A stretch of DNA of 64,000 bases from Aliivibrio finisterrensis_A (GCF_004167675.1 NZ_SEZQ01000001.1); one strand, 5' to 3'; shown: positions 52,931 through 62,360, counted from the stretch's first letter. Numbers and translations: made by a program. Notes: generated by a model from the letters alone, not told the origin.

Positions 52931-54421
52931 GTGAATATTTTAGGATATTTTCAAAAAGTAGGTAAAGCACTGATGGTACCAGTTGCTACATTACCTGCAG
53001 CAGCAATTTTAATGGGTATTGGTTACTGGATTGACCCGGTAGCTTGGGGTGGCAACAGTGCACTAGCAGCGTTTTTAATTAAAGCTGGTGCGGCTATCAT
53101 CGACAACATGTCTGTACTGTTCGCAGTCGGTGTTGCTTATGGTATGTCTAAAGATAAAGACGGTGCAGCAGCACTTTCTGGCTTTGTTGGTTTCCTAGTT
53201 GTTACTACTCTTCTTTCACCAGGAGCAGTAGCTCAAATTCAGGGTATTGATCCTTCTGCAGTTCCTGCTGCATTTAGCAAAATCAATAACCAGTTTGTAG
53301 GTATCCTAGTTGGTATCGTATCTGCTGAGATCTACAACCGTTTCTCTACGGTAGAACTGCATAAAGCACTTGCATTCTTCTCTGGTAAACGTCTTGTACC
53401 TATCCTAACTTCTTTTGCAGGTATCTTAATTGCATTCATTCTTATGTACATTTGGCCTTCAATTTATGGTGGCCTAGTACATTTCGGTGAATCAATTCAA
53501 GGTATGGGTTCTGTTGGTGCTGGTATCTATGCATTCTTCAACCGTCTACTAATTCCAGTTGGTCTTCACCATGCACTTAACTCAGTGTTCTGGTTCGATG
53601 TTGCTGGTATTAACGATATCCCTAACTTCCTAGGTGGCGCTAAGTCTATCGCTGAAGGTACAGCAACTGTAGGTGTTACAGGTATGTACCAAGCTGGTTT
53701 CTTCCCAATCATGATGTTTGGTCTACCAGGTGCAGCATTAGCTATTTATCATACAGCTAAAATTGAGAACAAAGAAAAAGTAGCAGGTATTATGATTGCT
53801 GCTGGTTTCGCATCATTCTTTACGGGTGTTACAGAGCCACTAGAATTCTCATTCATGTTCCTAGCTCCAGGGCTTTACGTACTTCACGCAGCATTAACAG
53901 GTATCTCAGTATTCATCGCGGCATCTATGCAGTGGATTGCAGGTTTCGGTTTCTCTGCAGGTCTAGTAGATATGGTTCTTTCTACTCGTAACCCACTAGC
54001 TGTTAATTGGTACATGCTAATTATCCAAGGTATCGTATTCTTTGCAGTTTACTACTTCGTATTCCGCGCTGTAATCGTTAAGTTTAATCTTAAGACTCCA
54101 GGCCGTGAAGACGACGATGAAGAAGAAAGTTCAGTTCGTGGCTCAAAAGAAACTGGTGAACTAGCTAAGCAATACCTTAAAGCTCTAGGTGGTCACGAAA
54201 ACCTAGAAAACATCGATGCTTGTATCACTCGTTTACGTCTAACTCTTAAAGACACTAGCGTGATTAGCGAGAAGCAACTTAAAGCATTAGGTGCAATGGG
54301 TGTGGTTAAACTTGGTTCAAACAACGTTCAAGTTATCCTTGGTCCTCTTGCTGAAATCGTAGCTGGTGAAATGAAAAAAATCCCAGCATCTGAAGACCTA
54401 ACAGCAGTTGCATTACCATAA
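52931..54421 (+). CDS. nagE: PTS N-acetylglucosamine transporter, EIIC-EIIB (NagE)
   Basis: A 496-residue inner-membrane permease that imports and phosphorylates GlcNAc. The EIIC domain (about 1-380, ten or so helices; GVTEPLEFSFMF) is followed by EIIB with its phosphorylated cysteine in IDACITRLRL. No EIIA domain is present, whereas E. coli NagE has one; phosphate should come from a separate glucose-type EIIA. Starts at GTG 52931 with AGGGGGAAA upstream. Divergent from nagA, with CRP and NagC candidate sites between. Confidence 0.95.
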   Translation: MNILGYFQKVGKALMVPVATLPAAAILMGIGYWIDPVAWGGNSALAAFLIKAGAAIIDNMSVLFAVGVAYGMSKDKDGAAALSGFVGFLVVTTLLSPGAVAQIQGIDPSAVPAAFSKINNQFVGILVGIVSAEIYNRFSTVELHKALAFFSGKRLVPILTSFAGILIAFILMYIWPSIYGGLVHFGESIQGMGSVGAGIYAFFNRLLIPVGLHHALNSVFWFDVAGINDIPNFLGGAKSIAEGTATVGVTGMYQAGFFPIMMFGLPGAALAIYHTAKIENKEKVAGIMIAAGFASFFTGVTEPLEFSFMFLAPGLYVLHAALTGISVFIAASMQWIAGFGFSAGLVDMVLSTRNPLAVNWYMLIIQGIVFFAVYYFVFRAVIVKFNLKTPGREDDDEEESSVRGSKETGELAKQYLKALGGHENLENIDACITRLRLTLKDTSVISEKQLKALGAMGVVKLGSNNVQVILGPLAEIVAGEMKKIPASEDLTAVALP

Positions 54422-54447
54422 TTATTGAGTAATTAGCTCAAAATAGA

Positions 54448-54478
54448 CAAGCCGCTCTCCTTAGAGCGGCTTTTTTTA
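54448..54478 (+). terminator. intrinsic terminator after nagE
   Basis: The stem AAGCCGCTC/GAGCGGCTT with a TCCTTA loop is followed by seven T. Confidence 0.92.
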
Positions 54479-54596
54479 TGGAAATAAAGAAACTATTTGA
54501 TTCTATATATTGAGTATTGGCGCATAATTGTGGATCATAGGGAGATATGAACAATCTGTTCTTTCTAACAATACTAATACCAATGAGGTGCTTTAG

Positions 54597-56255
54597 ATGA
54601 GTGAAACTGAAACTCGTCCTACCAACTTTATCCGTCAAATCATTGATGAAGACTTAAAGTCAGGTAAACATTCCAGTGTCCATACTCGTTTCCCGCCAGA
54701 GCCAAATGGCTATCTGCATATCGGACACGCAAAATCTATCTGTTTGAATTTTGGTATTGCACAAGATTACCAGGGACAGTGTAATCTACGATTTGATGAC
54801 ACTAACCCTGAAAAAGAAGATATTGAATACGTTGAGTCTATTAAGAACGACGTAAAATGGTTAGGCTTTGATTGGAGTGGTGATATTCACTATTCTTCAA
54901 ATTATTTTGATAAATTATACGATTACGCTGTAGAACTTATTGAAAAAGGTTTGGCTTATGTTGATGAGCTAACATCAGATCAAATTCGTGAATACCGCGG
55001 TACGTTAAAAGAGCCAGGTAAAAACAGTCCATACCGTGACCGTAGTGTAGAAGATAACCTTGCGTTATTTGAACAAATGCGTGATGGTAAATTTAAAGAA
55101 GGTACGATTTGTCTTCGTGCAAAAATCGATATGGCTTCTTCATTTATCGTAATGCGTGATCCTGTTATTTATCGTATTCGTTTCGCTTCTCATCATCAAA
55201 CGGGTGATAAGTGGTGTATCTACCCAATGTACGATTTTACACATTGTATTTCGGATGCGCTTGAAGGCATTACCCATTCAATCTGTACATTAGAATTCCA
55301 AGATAACCGTCGTTTATACGATTGGGTATTGGAAAATATTACGATTGACTGTCAGCCTCGTCAGTATGAGTTTAGTCGCCTAAACCTAGAATATACGATC
55401 ATGTCTAAACGTAAGCTAAACGAGCTGGTAACTGAGAAATTGGTTAATGGTTGGGATGACCCTCGTATGCCTACGGTTTCTGGTTTACGCCGTCGTGGCT
55501 TTACTGCTGCCTCTATTCGTGAGTTCTGTAAGCGAATTGGTGTAACTAAGCAAGAGAATATGATCGAGTTTGGTTCATTGGAATCGTGTATTCGTGATGA
55601 TTTAAATGAGAACGCACCTCGTGCAATGGCGGTACTTGAGCCTGTTAAAATCGTAATTGAAAACTACGAAGAAGGTAAAGTTGAGACGCTTAGTATTGCT
55701 AATCATCCTAACAAACCTGAAATGGGCAAGCGTGATGTTCCATTTACACGTGAAGTATACATCGAACAAGATGACTTCCGTGAAGAAGCGAATAAAAAGT
55801 ACAAGCGTTTAGTTCTTGGTAAAGAAGTTCGTTTACGTGGTGCTTATGTTATTCAAGCGAATCGTATTGAAAAAGATGAAGCGGGTAATGTGACGACGAT
55901 CTTCTGTAGCTACGATGATGAAACGCTAGGTAAGAATCCAGCGGACGGCCGTAAGGTTAAAGGGGTGATTCACTGGGTATCAGCAGATAAAGCGTTACCA
56001 GCAGAAATTCGTTTGTATGATCGTCTGTTTAATATACCAAACCCTGCAGTACTAGAAGATTTTTCAGAGAGTATTAATCCTGAATCATTAGTTGTAATGA
56101 ACGGTTTTGTTGAACCGAGCTTAGCAACGGCAGAAGCAGAGGCTGGTTATCAGTTTGAGCGTACAGGCTATTTCTGTATTGATAACAAAGATTCTAAGCC
56201 AGAATCTCTTGTATTCAACCGTACAGTAGGTTTACGTGATACTTGGGAAGGTTAA
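54597..56255 (+). CDS. glnS: glutaminyl-tRNA synthetase
   Basis: A 552-residue class I synthetase charging tRNA(Gln). The HIGH motif is in YLHIGHAKS (near residues 40-48) and the KMSKS-equivalent is IMSKRKL. C-terminal anticodon-binding beta barrels follow. Length is close to E. coli (554). Located after nagE as in E. coli; a bidirectional terminator separates it from convergent fur. Confidence 0.98.
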   Translation: MSETETRPTNFIRQIIDEDLKSGKHSSVHTRFPPEPNGYLHIGHAKSICLNFGIAQDYQGQCNLRFDDTNPEKEDIEYVESIKNDVKWLGFDWSGDIHYSSNYFDKLYDYAVELIEKGLAYVDELTSDQIREYRGTLKEPGKNSPYRDRSVEDNLALFEQMRDGKFKEGTICLRAKIDMASSFIVMRDPVIYRIRFASHHQTGDKWCIYPMYDFTHCISDALEGITHSICTLEFQDNRRLYDWVLENITIDCQPRQYEFSRLNLEYTIMSKRKLNELVTEKLVNGWDDPRMPTVSGLRRRGFTAASIREFCKRIGVTKQENMIEFGSLESCIRDDLNENAPRAMAVLEPVKIVIENYEEGKVETLSIANHPNKPEMGKRDVPFTREVYIEQDDFREEANKKYKRLVLGKEVRLRGAYVIQANRIEKDEAGNVTTIFCSYDDETLGKNPADGRKVKGVIHWVSADKALPAEIRLYDRLFNIPNPAVLEDFSESINPESLVVMNGFVEPSLATAEAEAGYQFERTGYFCIDNKDSKPESLVFNRTVGLRDTWEG

Positions 56256-56280
56256 TCCTGACTAAGCGATTAATTGATAA

Positions 56281-56312
56281 TAAAAAAACCAGCAGAAATG
56301 CTGGTTTTTTTA
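56281..56312. terminator. bidirectional terminator between glnS and fur
   Basis: The stem AAAAACCAGCA/TGCTGGTTTTT with a GAAA tetraloop and T runs on either strand. Confidence 0.93.
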
Positions 56313-56330
56313 TGACTAAAATTTACGGTA

Positions 56331-56774
56331 TTAACCGTTATGAGCGTCATCATTATCAATACAATCACCAGTAATGCAGTGGCCGTATAGATATAAACTG
56401 TGATTAGTTAATCGAACATTGTATTTTTTTGCGATCTCTTTTTGACGTTCTTCAATCATTTCATCAGAGAATTCGATTACTTTACCGCAATCTAGGCAAA
56501 CTAGGTGGTCATGATGATGCTGAGTTGCTAGTTCAAAAACGGATTTACCGCCTTCGAAGTGATGACGAGTAACAATACCTGCGTCATCGAATTGGTTTAA
56601 TACGCGGTATACGGTAGCAAGCCCAATCTCTTCACCAATATCGATTAATTTTTTATATAAATCTTCTGCACTAATGTGTTGGCAATCTGGTTGTTGTAGC
56701 ACTTCTAAAATTTTAAGGCGCGGTAGAGTGACTTTTAAACCGGCTTTTTTTAGTGCTTGGTTGTTATCTGACAT
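56331..56774 (-). CDS. fur: ferric uptake regulator Fur
   Basis: A 147-residue iron-responsive repressor. N-terminal winged helix (GLKVTLPRLKILEVL, EEIGLATVYRVLNQF), then the metal-binding dimerisation domain with HHHDHLVCLDCGKVIEF and a second C-x4-C pair (CITGDC). The start ATG 56774 has AGGA 8 nt upstream and matches the E. coli N terminus; seven more in-frame codons upstream are unlikely to be used. Divergent from a DUF4442 gene. The shared 181-bp upstream region has no Fur box I would rely on. Confidence 0.97.
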   Translation of the reverse strand: MSDNNQALKKAGLKVTLPRLKILEVLQQPDCQHISAEDLYKKLIDIGEEIGLATVYRVLNQFDDAGIVTRHHFEGGKSVFELATQHHHDHLVCLDCGKVIEFSDEMIEERQKEIAKKYNVRLTNHSLYLYGHCITGDCIDNDDAHNG

Positions 56775-56955
56775 CGACTTTTCCTGTATTGACATTCTGC
56801 ATCGATTTTTTGTGCAGTTTTAATAACTTAATTATAGGGAACATTCAATCCAGTTGATACCTTATCTGTACGATCTCTTACAAAAAAATAGATGTTGATC
56901 TTTTGTTAATGATTCAATTATGATGAGGTCCGACCAGAATTAAGGATTGATCAAT

Positions 56956-57420
56956 ATGTATAAGTACTTTACCCCAAAAATTGTTAGAAGGGCACTTAAT
57001 ATTTGGCCACCATTTTGGGGGGCTGGGATCTCAATCGCAAATATTTCATCAAATTTTCAAGAGGTTAGTGTTATTTTGAAAGACCGATTTTGGAATAGAA
57101 ATGCGAATAGAACTCAATATGGAGGTAGCATTTTTTCGATGACCGATCCTGTGTTTTCATTCATGTTAATGGGGATTCTAAGAGAAGAGTATTTTGTATG
57201 GGATAAACAGTCAGAGATTGATTTTATTTCACCAGGAACTACCGACTTATACGCACATTTTGTGATATCTGATGAGCAGTTAGCAGAAATAAAACAAGCA
57301 ACAAAAGAGGGGGAGAAGCATTTTCCACAATTTGAGGTGTATATATATGATAAAAAAGGAAAGGTGGTAGCAAGAGTGAATAGAACGTTATATGTGAGAA
57401 AAAAACCACAATTTAGATAA
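56956..57420 (+). CDS. DUF4442 domain protein (hotdog-fold, thioesterase-like)
   Basis: A 154-residue protein that fits the DUF4442 family of hotdog-fold proteins, related to acyl-CoA thioesterases. Visible landmarks are PPFWGAGI near the N terminus, a QYGGSIFSMTDP segment at the expected active-site helix, and alternating strands to the end. No substrate can be assigned. The ATG at 56956 has AAGGA upstream; a TTG at 56947 is in frame but weaker. It sits between fur and fldA, where E. coli has no such gene, and ends in a hairpin shared with fldA. Confidence 0.8.
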   Translation: MYKYFTPKIVRRALNIWPPFWGAGISIANISSNFQEVSVILKDRFWNRNANRTQYGGSIFSMTDPVFSFMLMGILREEYFVWDKQSEIDFISPGTTDLYAHFVISDEQLAEIKQATKEGEKHFPQFEVYIYDKKGKVVARVNRTLYVRKKPQFR

Positions 57421-57459
57421 TGCTCTCTATCTATTTTAAGAGATAAGTAGAGAGCATTA
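57418..57459. terminator. hairpin between the DUF4442 gene and fldA
   Basis: The perfect 12-bp stem TAATGCTCTCTA/TAGAGAGCATTA lies between two convergent genes. T runs are short on both sides, so termination strength is uncertain. Confidence 0.65.
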
Positions 57460-57473
57460 TAAGAACTAGGATA

Positions 57474-58001
57474 TTAGTCTTCTAGTTCAGCAAGACACAT
57501 TTCTTCATGGATTTGATTTACCCATGCAGTTACACGTGCTTCAGTCAACTCTGGTTGGCGATCTTCATCAATGCATAAGCCTACGAAGTTATTTTCATCA
57601 ACAAGTGCTTTTGATGCTTCAAATTCATAACCTTCTGTTGGCCAGTAACCGATGATAGTACCGCCTTTTGCTTCTACGATATCACGGATATTACCCATCG
57701 CATCACAGAAGTATTCAGCGTAATCTTCTTGGTCACCGCAGCCAAAGATGGCTACCAGCTTAGTCGAAAAATCAATACCTTCTAGTTCAGGGAAGAAATC
57801 ATCCCAATCACACTGAGCTTCACCGTAGTACCATGTAGGGATACCTAAAAGAAGAAGATCGAAATTATCAATATCTTCTTTACTACTTTTTGCAATATCT
57901 TGAACATGAACTAGCTTTTTACCAAGCTGTTTTTGAATCATCTTGCCAATAGCTTCAGTGTTGCCTGTATCGCTACCAAAGAAGAGTCCTACACTTGCCA
58001 T
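57474..58001 (-). CDS. fldA: flavodoxin I (long-chain)
   Basis: A 175-residue FMN electron carrier serving radical-SAM and reductive enzymes. The FMN phosphate loop FGSDTGNTE is at residues 8-16; the aromatic stacking residues are in the PTWYYGE and CGDQEDYAEYF loops. Acidic overall. E. coli also has fldA beside fur, and iron-linked regulation is plausible. Followed in the operon direction by nothing; upstream lies a DUF2788 gene. Confidence 0.97.
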   Translation of the reverse strand: MASVGLFFGSDTGNTEAIGKMIQKQLGKKLVHVQDIAKSSKEDIDNFDLLLLGIPTWYYGEAQCDWDDFFPELEGIDFSTKLVAIFGCGDQEDYAEYFCDAMGNIRDIVEAKGGTIIGYWPTEGYEFEASKALVDENNFVGLCIDEDRQPELTEARVTAWVNQIHEEMCLAELED

Positions 58002-58059
58002 ATAATAAATACCTGTATTTGTCTGTATTAATTAAAAAGAGATGTTATTAAATCAGTAC

Positions 58060-58281
58060 TTAGCTAAGGCCTGTGCCTTCCCAGCTTAGTTGAATAATTC
58101 CTTTCGCAATAAAACCTGCGCACCCTAAAAAGAGAACAAGCCAAACAATTTTTCGGCCAAAAGGAGGGACATTTGCTTGTTTAAGAACATCTTTGATAGC
58201 CATACCAATAAAAAAGAATATTGAGGCAAACAATAAATCTAAACCAATAGACTCAATGAGATCAAAATGTTCATATAGCAT
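58060..58281 (-). CDS. DUF2788 family small membrane protein
   Basis: A 73-residue protein with two predicted membrane helices (about 13-30 and 44-63), a charged start (MLYEHFDLIES) and a conserved VPPFGRKIVW linker that I associate with DUF2788. Function is unknown. It lies 58 bp upstream of fldA and 88 bp downstream of ybfF on the same strand, a slot occupied in E. coli by the unrelated ybfE. A role linked to flavodoxin would be speculation. Confidence 0.82.
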   Translation of the reverse strand: MLYEHFDLIESIGLDLLFASIFFFIGMAIKDVLKQANVPPFGRKIVWLVLFLGCAGFIAKGIIQLSWEGTGLS

Positions 58282-58369
58282 GAATCACCTTTAATTCTAG
58301 GTTAGCGATCGAAATCTGATCGAATAATTTGGCAAAACTATACCATAGCTTTGCTTTGGTTGGTATGGA

Positions 58370-59146
58370 TTATCTTTTACCAACTTTTTCAATAAATCGA
58401 TTTATGATCCGGTAAATGGTTTCTGGTTTTTCTGCATGTAACCAATGACCGGTACCGCTTACTATATGGGCCTTAGCATTTGGAAATTGTGCCATTATGT
58501 TATTTTGGTGCTCGGGAAGAATGTAGTCAGAATTCTCTCCTTTTACAAATAGGACATTGCCTGTGAATGGAGTGATGTTATTCCAACCAATTATATGGTG
58601 ATAGTTTTCCAACAAAGCAGCAACATTAAAACGAAGAGATAGACACTCGTCTTTTTTATATAACGATTTACTTAAAAATTGGCGAACACCTGGCTCTATA
58701 ATGGAAGTAGCAAGTAGTGCATCGGCTTCTTTTCTCGTTTTAGGTGGCGATTGAATAACTTGGTGTAACCCAGCAAATACAGCATCGTGTTTTCGTTCAG
58801 GGTAAGAGATAGGAGCCATATCTAATACAATTAGCGACTTAATTAGGTCTGGTTTTTGATCTGCTATAGCCATTGCTACTTTTCCGCCCATAGAATGACC
58901 AATAATATGAGCTGATGAGATTGATAAATGAGCGAGTAATTGGATAACATCAGATGCAAGCAAAGGGTAAGAGTGATCTTCTGAGTGGAAAGAAAGTCCA
59001 TGATTACGAAGATCAATACTGATCACTCGATATTGATTTTCGAGCTGTCGAGCAAGTAAACCAAGGTTATCTAAGTTACCAAATAAGCCATGTATTAGGA
59101 TCAAAGGATCCCCATTTCCTTGTTCTTTATAGTTAAGCTGCTTCAT
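58370..59146 (-). CDS. ybfF: alpha/beta-hydrolase esterase YbfF
   Basis: A 258-residue alpha/beta-fold hydrolase. The oxyanion-hole region LIHGLFGNLDNLG is near residue 17, nucleophile elbow GHSMGGKVAM near residue 85, and the late histidine in GTGHWLHAEKP. E. coli YbfF hydrolyses short-chain esters and acyl-CoA in vitro; the physiological substrate is unknown. Divergent from seqA, as in E. coli. Confidence 0.94.
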   Translation of the reverse strand: MKQLNYKEQGNGDPLILIHGLFGNLDNLGLLARQLENQYRVISIDLRNHGLSFHSEDHSYPLLASDVIQLLAHLSISSAHIIGHSMGGKVAMAIADQKPDLIKSLIVLDMAPISYPERKHDAVFAGLHQVIQSPPKTRKEADALLATSIIEPGVRQFLSKSLYKKDECLSLRFNVAALLENYHHIIGWNNITPFTGNVLFVKGENSDYILPEHQNNIMAQFPNAKAHIVSGTGHWLHAEKPETIYRIINRFIEKVGKR

Positions 59147-59240
59147 TTTTCTTTTTTGTGATAGGTTTGTCGTAGAGTATCACGATTATACAATGTATAA
59201 TCGTGCCTTCATAAATAGATTATAGAATACGAACCATATA

Positions 59241-59789
59241 ATGAAGACAATTGAAGTAGACGAAGAACTATACCGCTTTATTGCGAGCCAAACTCAACAC
59301 ATCGGTGAAAGTGCCTCTGATATTTTACGTCGCCTCTTAATGCAATCATCTCCTTTAGACTCTGTTATTTCTGTATCAACTCCTGTTGAAGTTCAGAAAA
59401 AAGGCATTGTAGTCAGTAAAGATGCAGGTAAAGAGACATCAGTAGATCGCGTTAAAGCGGTACGTACCTTATTAATCTCTGATGAATTTTCAGCATTAGA
59501 TAAAGCAATTGATCGTTTCTTAACGGTGCTTTCAGAATTATATAAAATTGACTCAAAAGCTTTCTCTGAAGCGACAGAAGTTAAGGGAAGAACTCGAGTT
59601 TATTTTGCAGACAATCAAGACACATTGATTGCAAGTGGTAAAACAACTAAGCCTCGTGAAATTAACGGCACTCCATTTTGGGTTATCACAAACACCAATA
59701 CTAATCGCAAGCGCCACATGGTTGAATTGTTGATGGAGCGTATGGGTTTCCATCATGATTTGACAGAAAAAGTGTGTGCGGCGATTTAA
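59241..59789 (+). CDS. seqA: replication initiation negative regulator SeqA
   Basis: A 182-residue protein binding hemimethylated GATC sites to delay re-initiation and organise new DNA behind forks. N-terminal oligomerisation part (MKTIEVDEELYRFIAS), a variable linker, and the C-terminal DNA-binding domain with KGRTRVYFA and TNTNRKRHMVE. Length matches E. coli (181). Followed 36 bp on by pgm, the conserved seqA-pgm pair. Confidence 0.97.
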   Translation: MKTIEVDEELYRFIASQTQHIGESASDILRRLLMQSSPLDSVISVSTPVEVQKKGIVVSKDAGKETSVDRVKAVRTLLISDEFSALDKAIDRFLTVLSELYKIDSKAFSEATEVKGRTRVYFADNQDTLIASGKTTKPREINGTPFWVITNTNTNRKRHMVELLMERMGFHHDLTEKVCAAI

Positions 59790-59825
59790 TTTTTTGAGTC
59801 ATAATTTGTCACAAGGAATCGTCAA

Positions 59826-61472
59826 ATGGCTATACATCCTCGCGCTGGGCAAAAAGCTCAGCAAGAAGATTTACACAATATCCCAGCATTAGTTTCTAAT
59901 TATTTTTTACTAGAGCCTAATGCATCTAATCCAGATCAAAAAGTGCAATTTGGTACTTCTGGTCACCGCGGTACATCTGATAAAGCAAGTTTTAATCAGC
60001 ATCATATTTGGGCTATTGCTCAGGCTGTTGCTGATGTACGTAAAGAAAATGGCGTAACAGGGCCGCTTTTTTTAGGTAAAGATACGCACGCTCTATCTGA
60101 GCCAGCATTTACCTCTACCATTGAAGTGCTTGTGGCTAATGGTGTTGAAGTTATTATTCAAGAAGATAATGGTTACACTCCAACGCCAGGTATCTCTCAT
60201 GCAATTTTAACTCATAATATTCAATCTGATAAAAAAGCAGACGGTATCGTCATTACCCCTTCGCATAATCCTCCTCAAGATGGTGGGATCAAATATAATC
60301 CGACACATGGTGGTCCAGCTGAAGGCGAGTTAACTACGGCTATTGAAGACCAAGCAAATGCTTATATCGCGAATGAGTTGAATGGTGTGAAACGTATTGC
60401 GATCAATGAAGCAATGAAATCTGATCTGGTTAAGCAGGTGGATTTAGTGAAGCCATATATTGATGATCTTAAAAATGTTATCAATATTGATGCGATTCAA
60501 AAAGCGAATCTAAAATTAGGTGTAGATCCATTAGGTGGCTCAGGTATTGAATACTGGCGTCAAATTGGTCAAGCATTTGAGTTGAACTTAACACTCGTAA
60601 GTGAAGCCATTGATCCATCATTCCAGTTTATGTCGTTAGATAAAGACGGTGTAGTGCGCATGGATTGTTCTTCGCCTTATGCAATGGCGGGTTTGTTATC
60701 ATTAAAAGATGATTACGATTTAGCGTTTGGTAATGATCCTGATTATGATCGTCATGGTATTGTAACGCCATCAGGCTTAATGAATCCAAATCATTATTTA
60801 GCGGTATGCATTGATTATTTATACCGTAATCGACCAGAGTGGAAGCCAGAAGTTGCTGTTGGTAAAACATTAGTATCTTCAGCGATTATTGATAAAGTCG
60901 TTGCTGATCTTGGACGTAATTTATGCGAAGTTCCAGTAGGCTTTAAGTGGTTTGTTGATGGACTGTACAATGGCAGTTTAGGCTTTGGTGGAGAAGAGAG
61001 TGCAGGGGCATCTTTCTTACGATTTGATGGTACACCTTGGTCAACAGATAAAGATGGTATTCTTTTATGTTTACTTGCGGCTGAAATTACCGCGGTAACA
61101 GGCATGAACCCACAAGAATATTACAATAAACTTGCAGCTCAACACGGTGAATCAAGTTACAACCGTATTCAAGCAGTAGCAAATAAAGCGCAAAAAGCAG
61201 TATTAAGCAAATTATCTCCAGAGATGGTTTCTGCTACAACGCTTGCTGGTGATGAAATTACGGCTCGATTAACGCATGCTTCAGGTAATGGTGCAGCGAT
61301 TGGCGGGTTAAAAGTGACAACTGAACATGGTTGGTTTGCTGCTCGTCCATCAGGCACAGAAGAGATCTATAAGATTTACTGTGAAAGTTTTAAAGGTGCA
61401 GAGCATTTAGCATTGATTGAGCAAGAAGCTCAAGAAATTGTAAGCAACGTATTTAAAGACGCAGGCTTGTAA
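59826..61472 (+). CDS. pgm: phosphoglucomutase (alpha-D-glucose phosphate-specific)
   Basis: A 548-residue enzyme interconverting glucose 1- and 6-phosphate, linking glycolysis with UDP-glucose and envelope polysaccharides. The phosphoserine loop TPSHNPPQDGG, metal loop DPDYDRHG, sugar loop GGEESAGAS and phosphate loop RPSGTEE are all intact. Length matches E. coli Pgm (546). Cotranscription with seqA is likely; a terminator follows. Confidence 0.97.
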   Translation: MAIHPRAGQKAQQEDLHNIPALVSNYFLLEPNASNPDQKVQFGTSGHRGTSDKASFNQHHIWAIAQAVADVRKENGVTGPLFLGKDTHALSEPAFTSTIEVLVANGVEVIIQEDNGYTPTPGISHAILTHNIQSDKKADGIVITPSHNPPQDGGIKYNPTHGGPAEGELTTAIEDQANAYIANELNGVKRIAINEAMKSDLVKQVDLVKPYIDDLKNVINIDAIQKANLKLGVDPLGGSGIEYWRQIGQAFELNLTLVSEAIDPSFQFMSLDKDGVVRMDCSSPYAMAGLLSLKDDYDLAFGNDPDYDRHGIVTPSGLMNPNHYLAVCIDYLYRNRPEWKPEVAVGKTLVSSAIIDKVVADLGRNLCEVPVGFKWFVDGLYNGSLGFGGEESAGASFLRFDGTPWSTDKDGILLCLLAAEITAVTGMNPQEYYNKLAAQHGESSYNRIQAVANKAQKAVLSKLSPEMVSATTLAGDEITARLTHASGNGAAIGGLKVTTEHGWFAARPSGTEEIYKIYCESFKGAEHLALIEQEAQEIVSNVFKDAGL

Positions 61473-61501
61473 TTTTTTAACATTATTAGGTTAATGGTAC
61501 T

Positions 61502-61530
61502 TAAAGCAGCGCATGTCGCTGCTTTTTTAT
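61502..61530 (+). terminator. intrinsic terminator after pgm
   Basis: The stem AAAGCAGCG/CGCTGCTTT with a CATGT loop is followed by T. Confidence 0.9.
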
Positions 61531-61565
61531 TATTGTCAGAATTTAAGATAAACAGGTAGGTAGTA

Positions 61566-62321
61566 GTGAATAATTTTCAGTTAGAGCAGCTATTAAATAA
61601 AGAACTTAACCCTCAGTTAATTAAAGATTATTGCCCAAATGGATTACAAGTCGAAGGCAAGCCTGAAGTAAAAAAAATAATTACAGGTGTAACCGCTTCA
61701 CAAGCATTAATTGATGCTGCAATCGAAAAAAATGCCGATGCATTGTTAGTTCATCATGGTTATTTTTGGAAGGGTGAAAGCGAGTCAATTAAAGGAATGA
61801 AAGGTAATCGTATTCGTTCGTTAATTAAAAATGATATTAATTTATTGGCTTATCATCTTCCTTTAGATATTCACCCGACACTTGGTAATAATGCTGAATT
61901 AGCACGTTTATTTTCGATTGTAAATGTAGAAGGCCTAGAACCAACTCCTCAATCTATTTCAATGAAAGGAGAGTTTGAGGTTGCATTATCTGGTAAAGAA
62001 TTAAGTTTACGAATAGAACAAGTATTGAATAGAACCCCTTTACATATCACCCCTGATGTTGATAAAGAAATAAAAACAGTCGCTTGGTGTTCAGGTGGTG
62101 GGCAGGATTATATTGAGCTCGCAGCGCAGCAAGGCATTGATGCATTTATTTCAGGTGAAATTTCAGAAAGAACAACCTATATAGCTCGAGAATTAGGAAT
62201 TCATTATTTTGCCGCGGGTCATCACGCGACTGAGCGTTATGGTGTAAAAGCCTTGGGTGAATGGTTAGCGAAAGAATACGGTTTTGATGTTGAATTTATT
62301 GATATCGATAATCCAGTGTAG
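61566..62321 (+). CDS. ybgI: Nif3-like dinuclear metal-centre protein YbgI
   Basis: A 251-residue protein of the NIF3/DUF34 family, which forms hexameric rings with a di-metal site in each subunit. Metal-ligand motifs are visible: LLVHHGYFWKGE near residue 62, DIHPTLGN, and the C-terminal FAAGHHATERYG. Proposed as a hydrolase (GTP cyclohydrolase I type 2 in older annotations), but the substrate is unproven. Length matches E. coli YbgI (247). A single rightward gene facing gltA across a bidirectional terminator. Confidence 0.94.
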   Translation: MNNFQLEQLLNKELNPQLIKDYCPNGLQVEGKPEVKKIITGVTASQALIDAAIEKNADALLVHHGYFWKGESESIKGMKGNRIRSLIKNDINLLAYHLPLDIHPTLGNNAELARLFSIVNVEGLEPTPQSISMKGEFEVALSGKELSLRIEQVLNRTPLHITPDVDKEIKTVAWCSGGGQDYIELAAQQGIDAFISGEISERTTYIARELGIHYFAAGHHATERYGVKALGEWLAKEYGFDVEFIDIDNPV

Positions 62322-62360
62322 AATGATATGAATAGAAATACGTTTTTTTAGCGCCGTAAT

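Noticed and set aside
56906..56925. AATGATTCAATTATGATG between fur and the DUF4442 gene as a possible Fur box
   Set aside because: It shares AT-rich ATGAT units with Fur sites but does not align well with the 19-bp inverted repeat. I would not call it without binding data.
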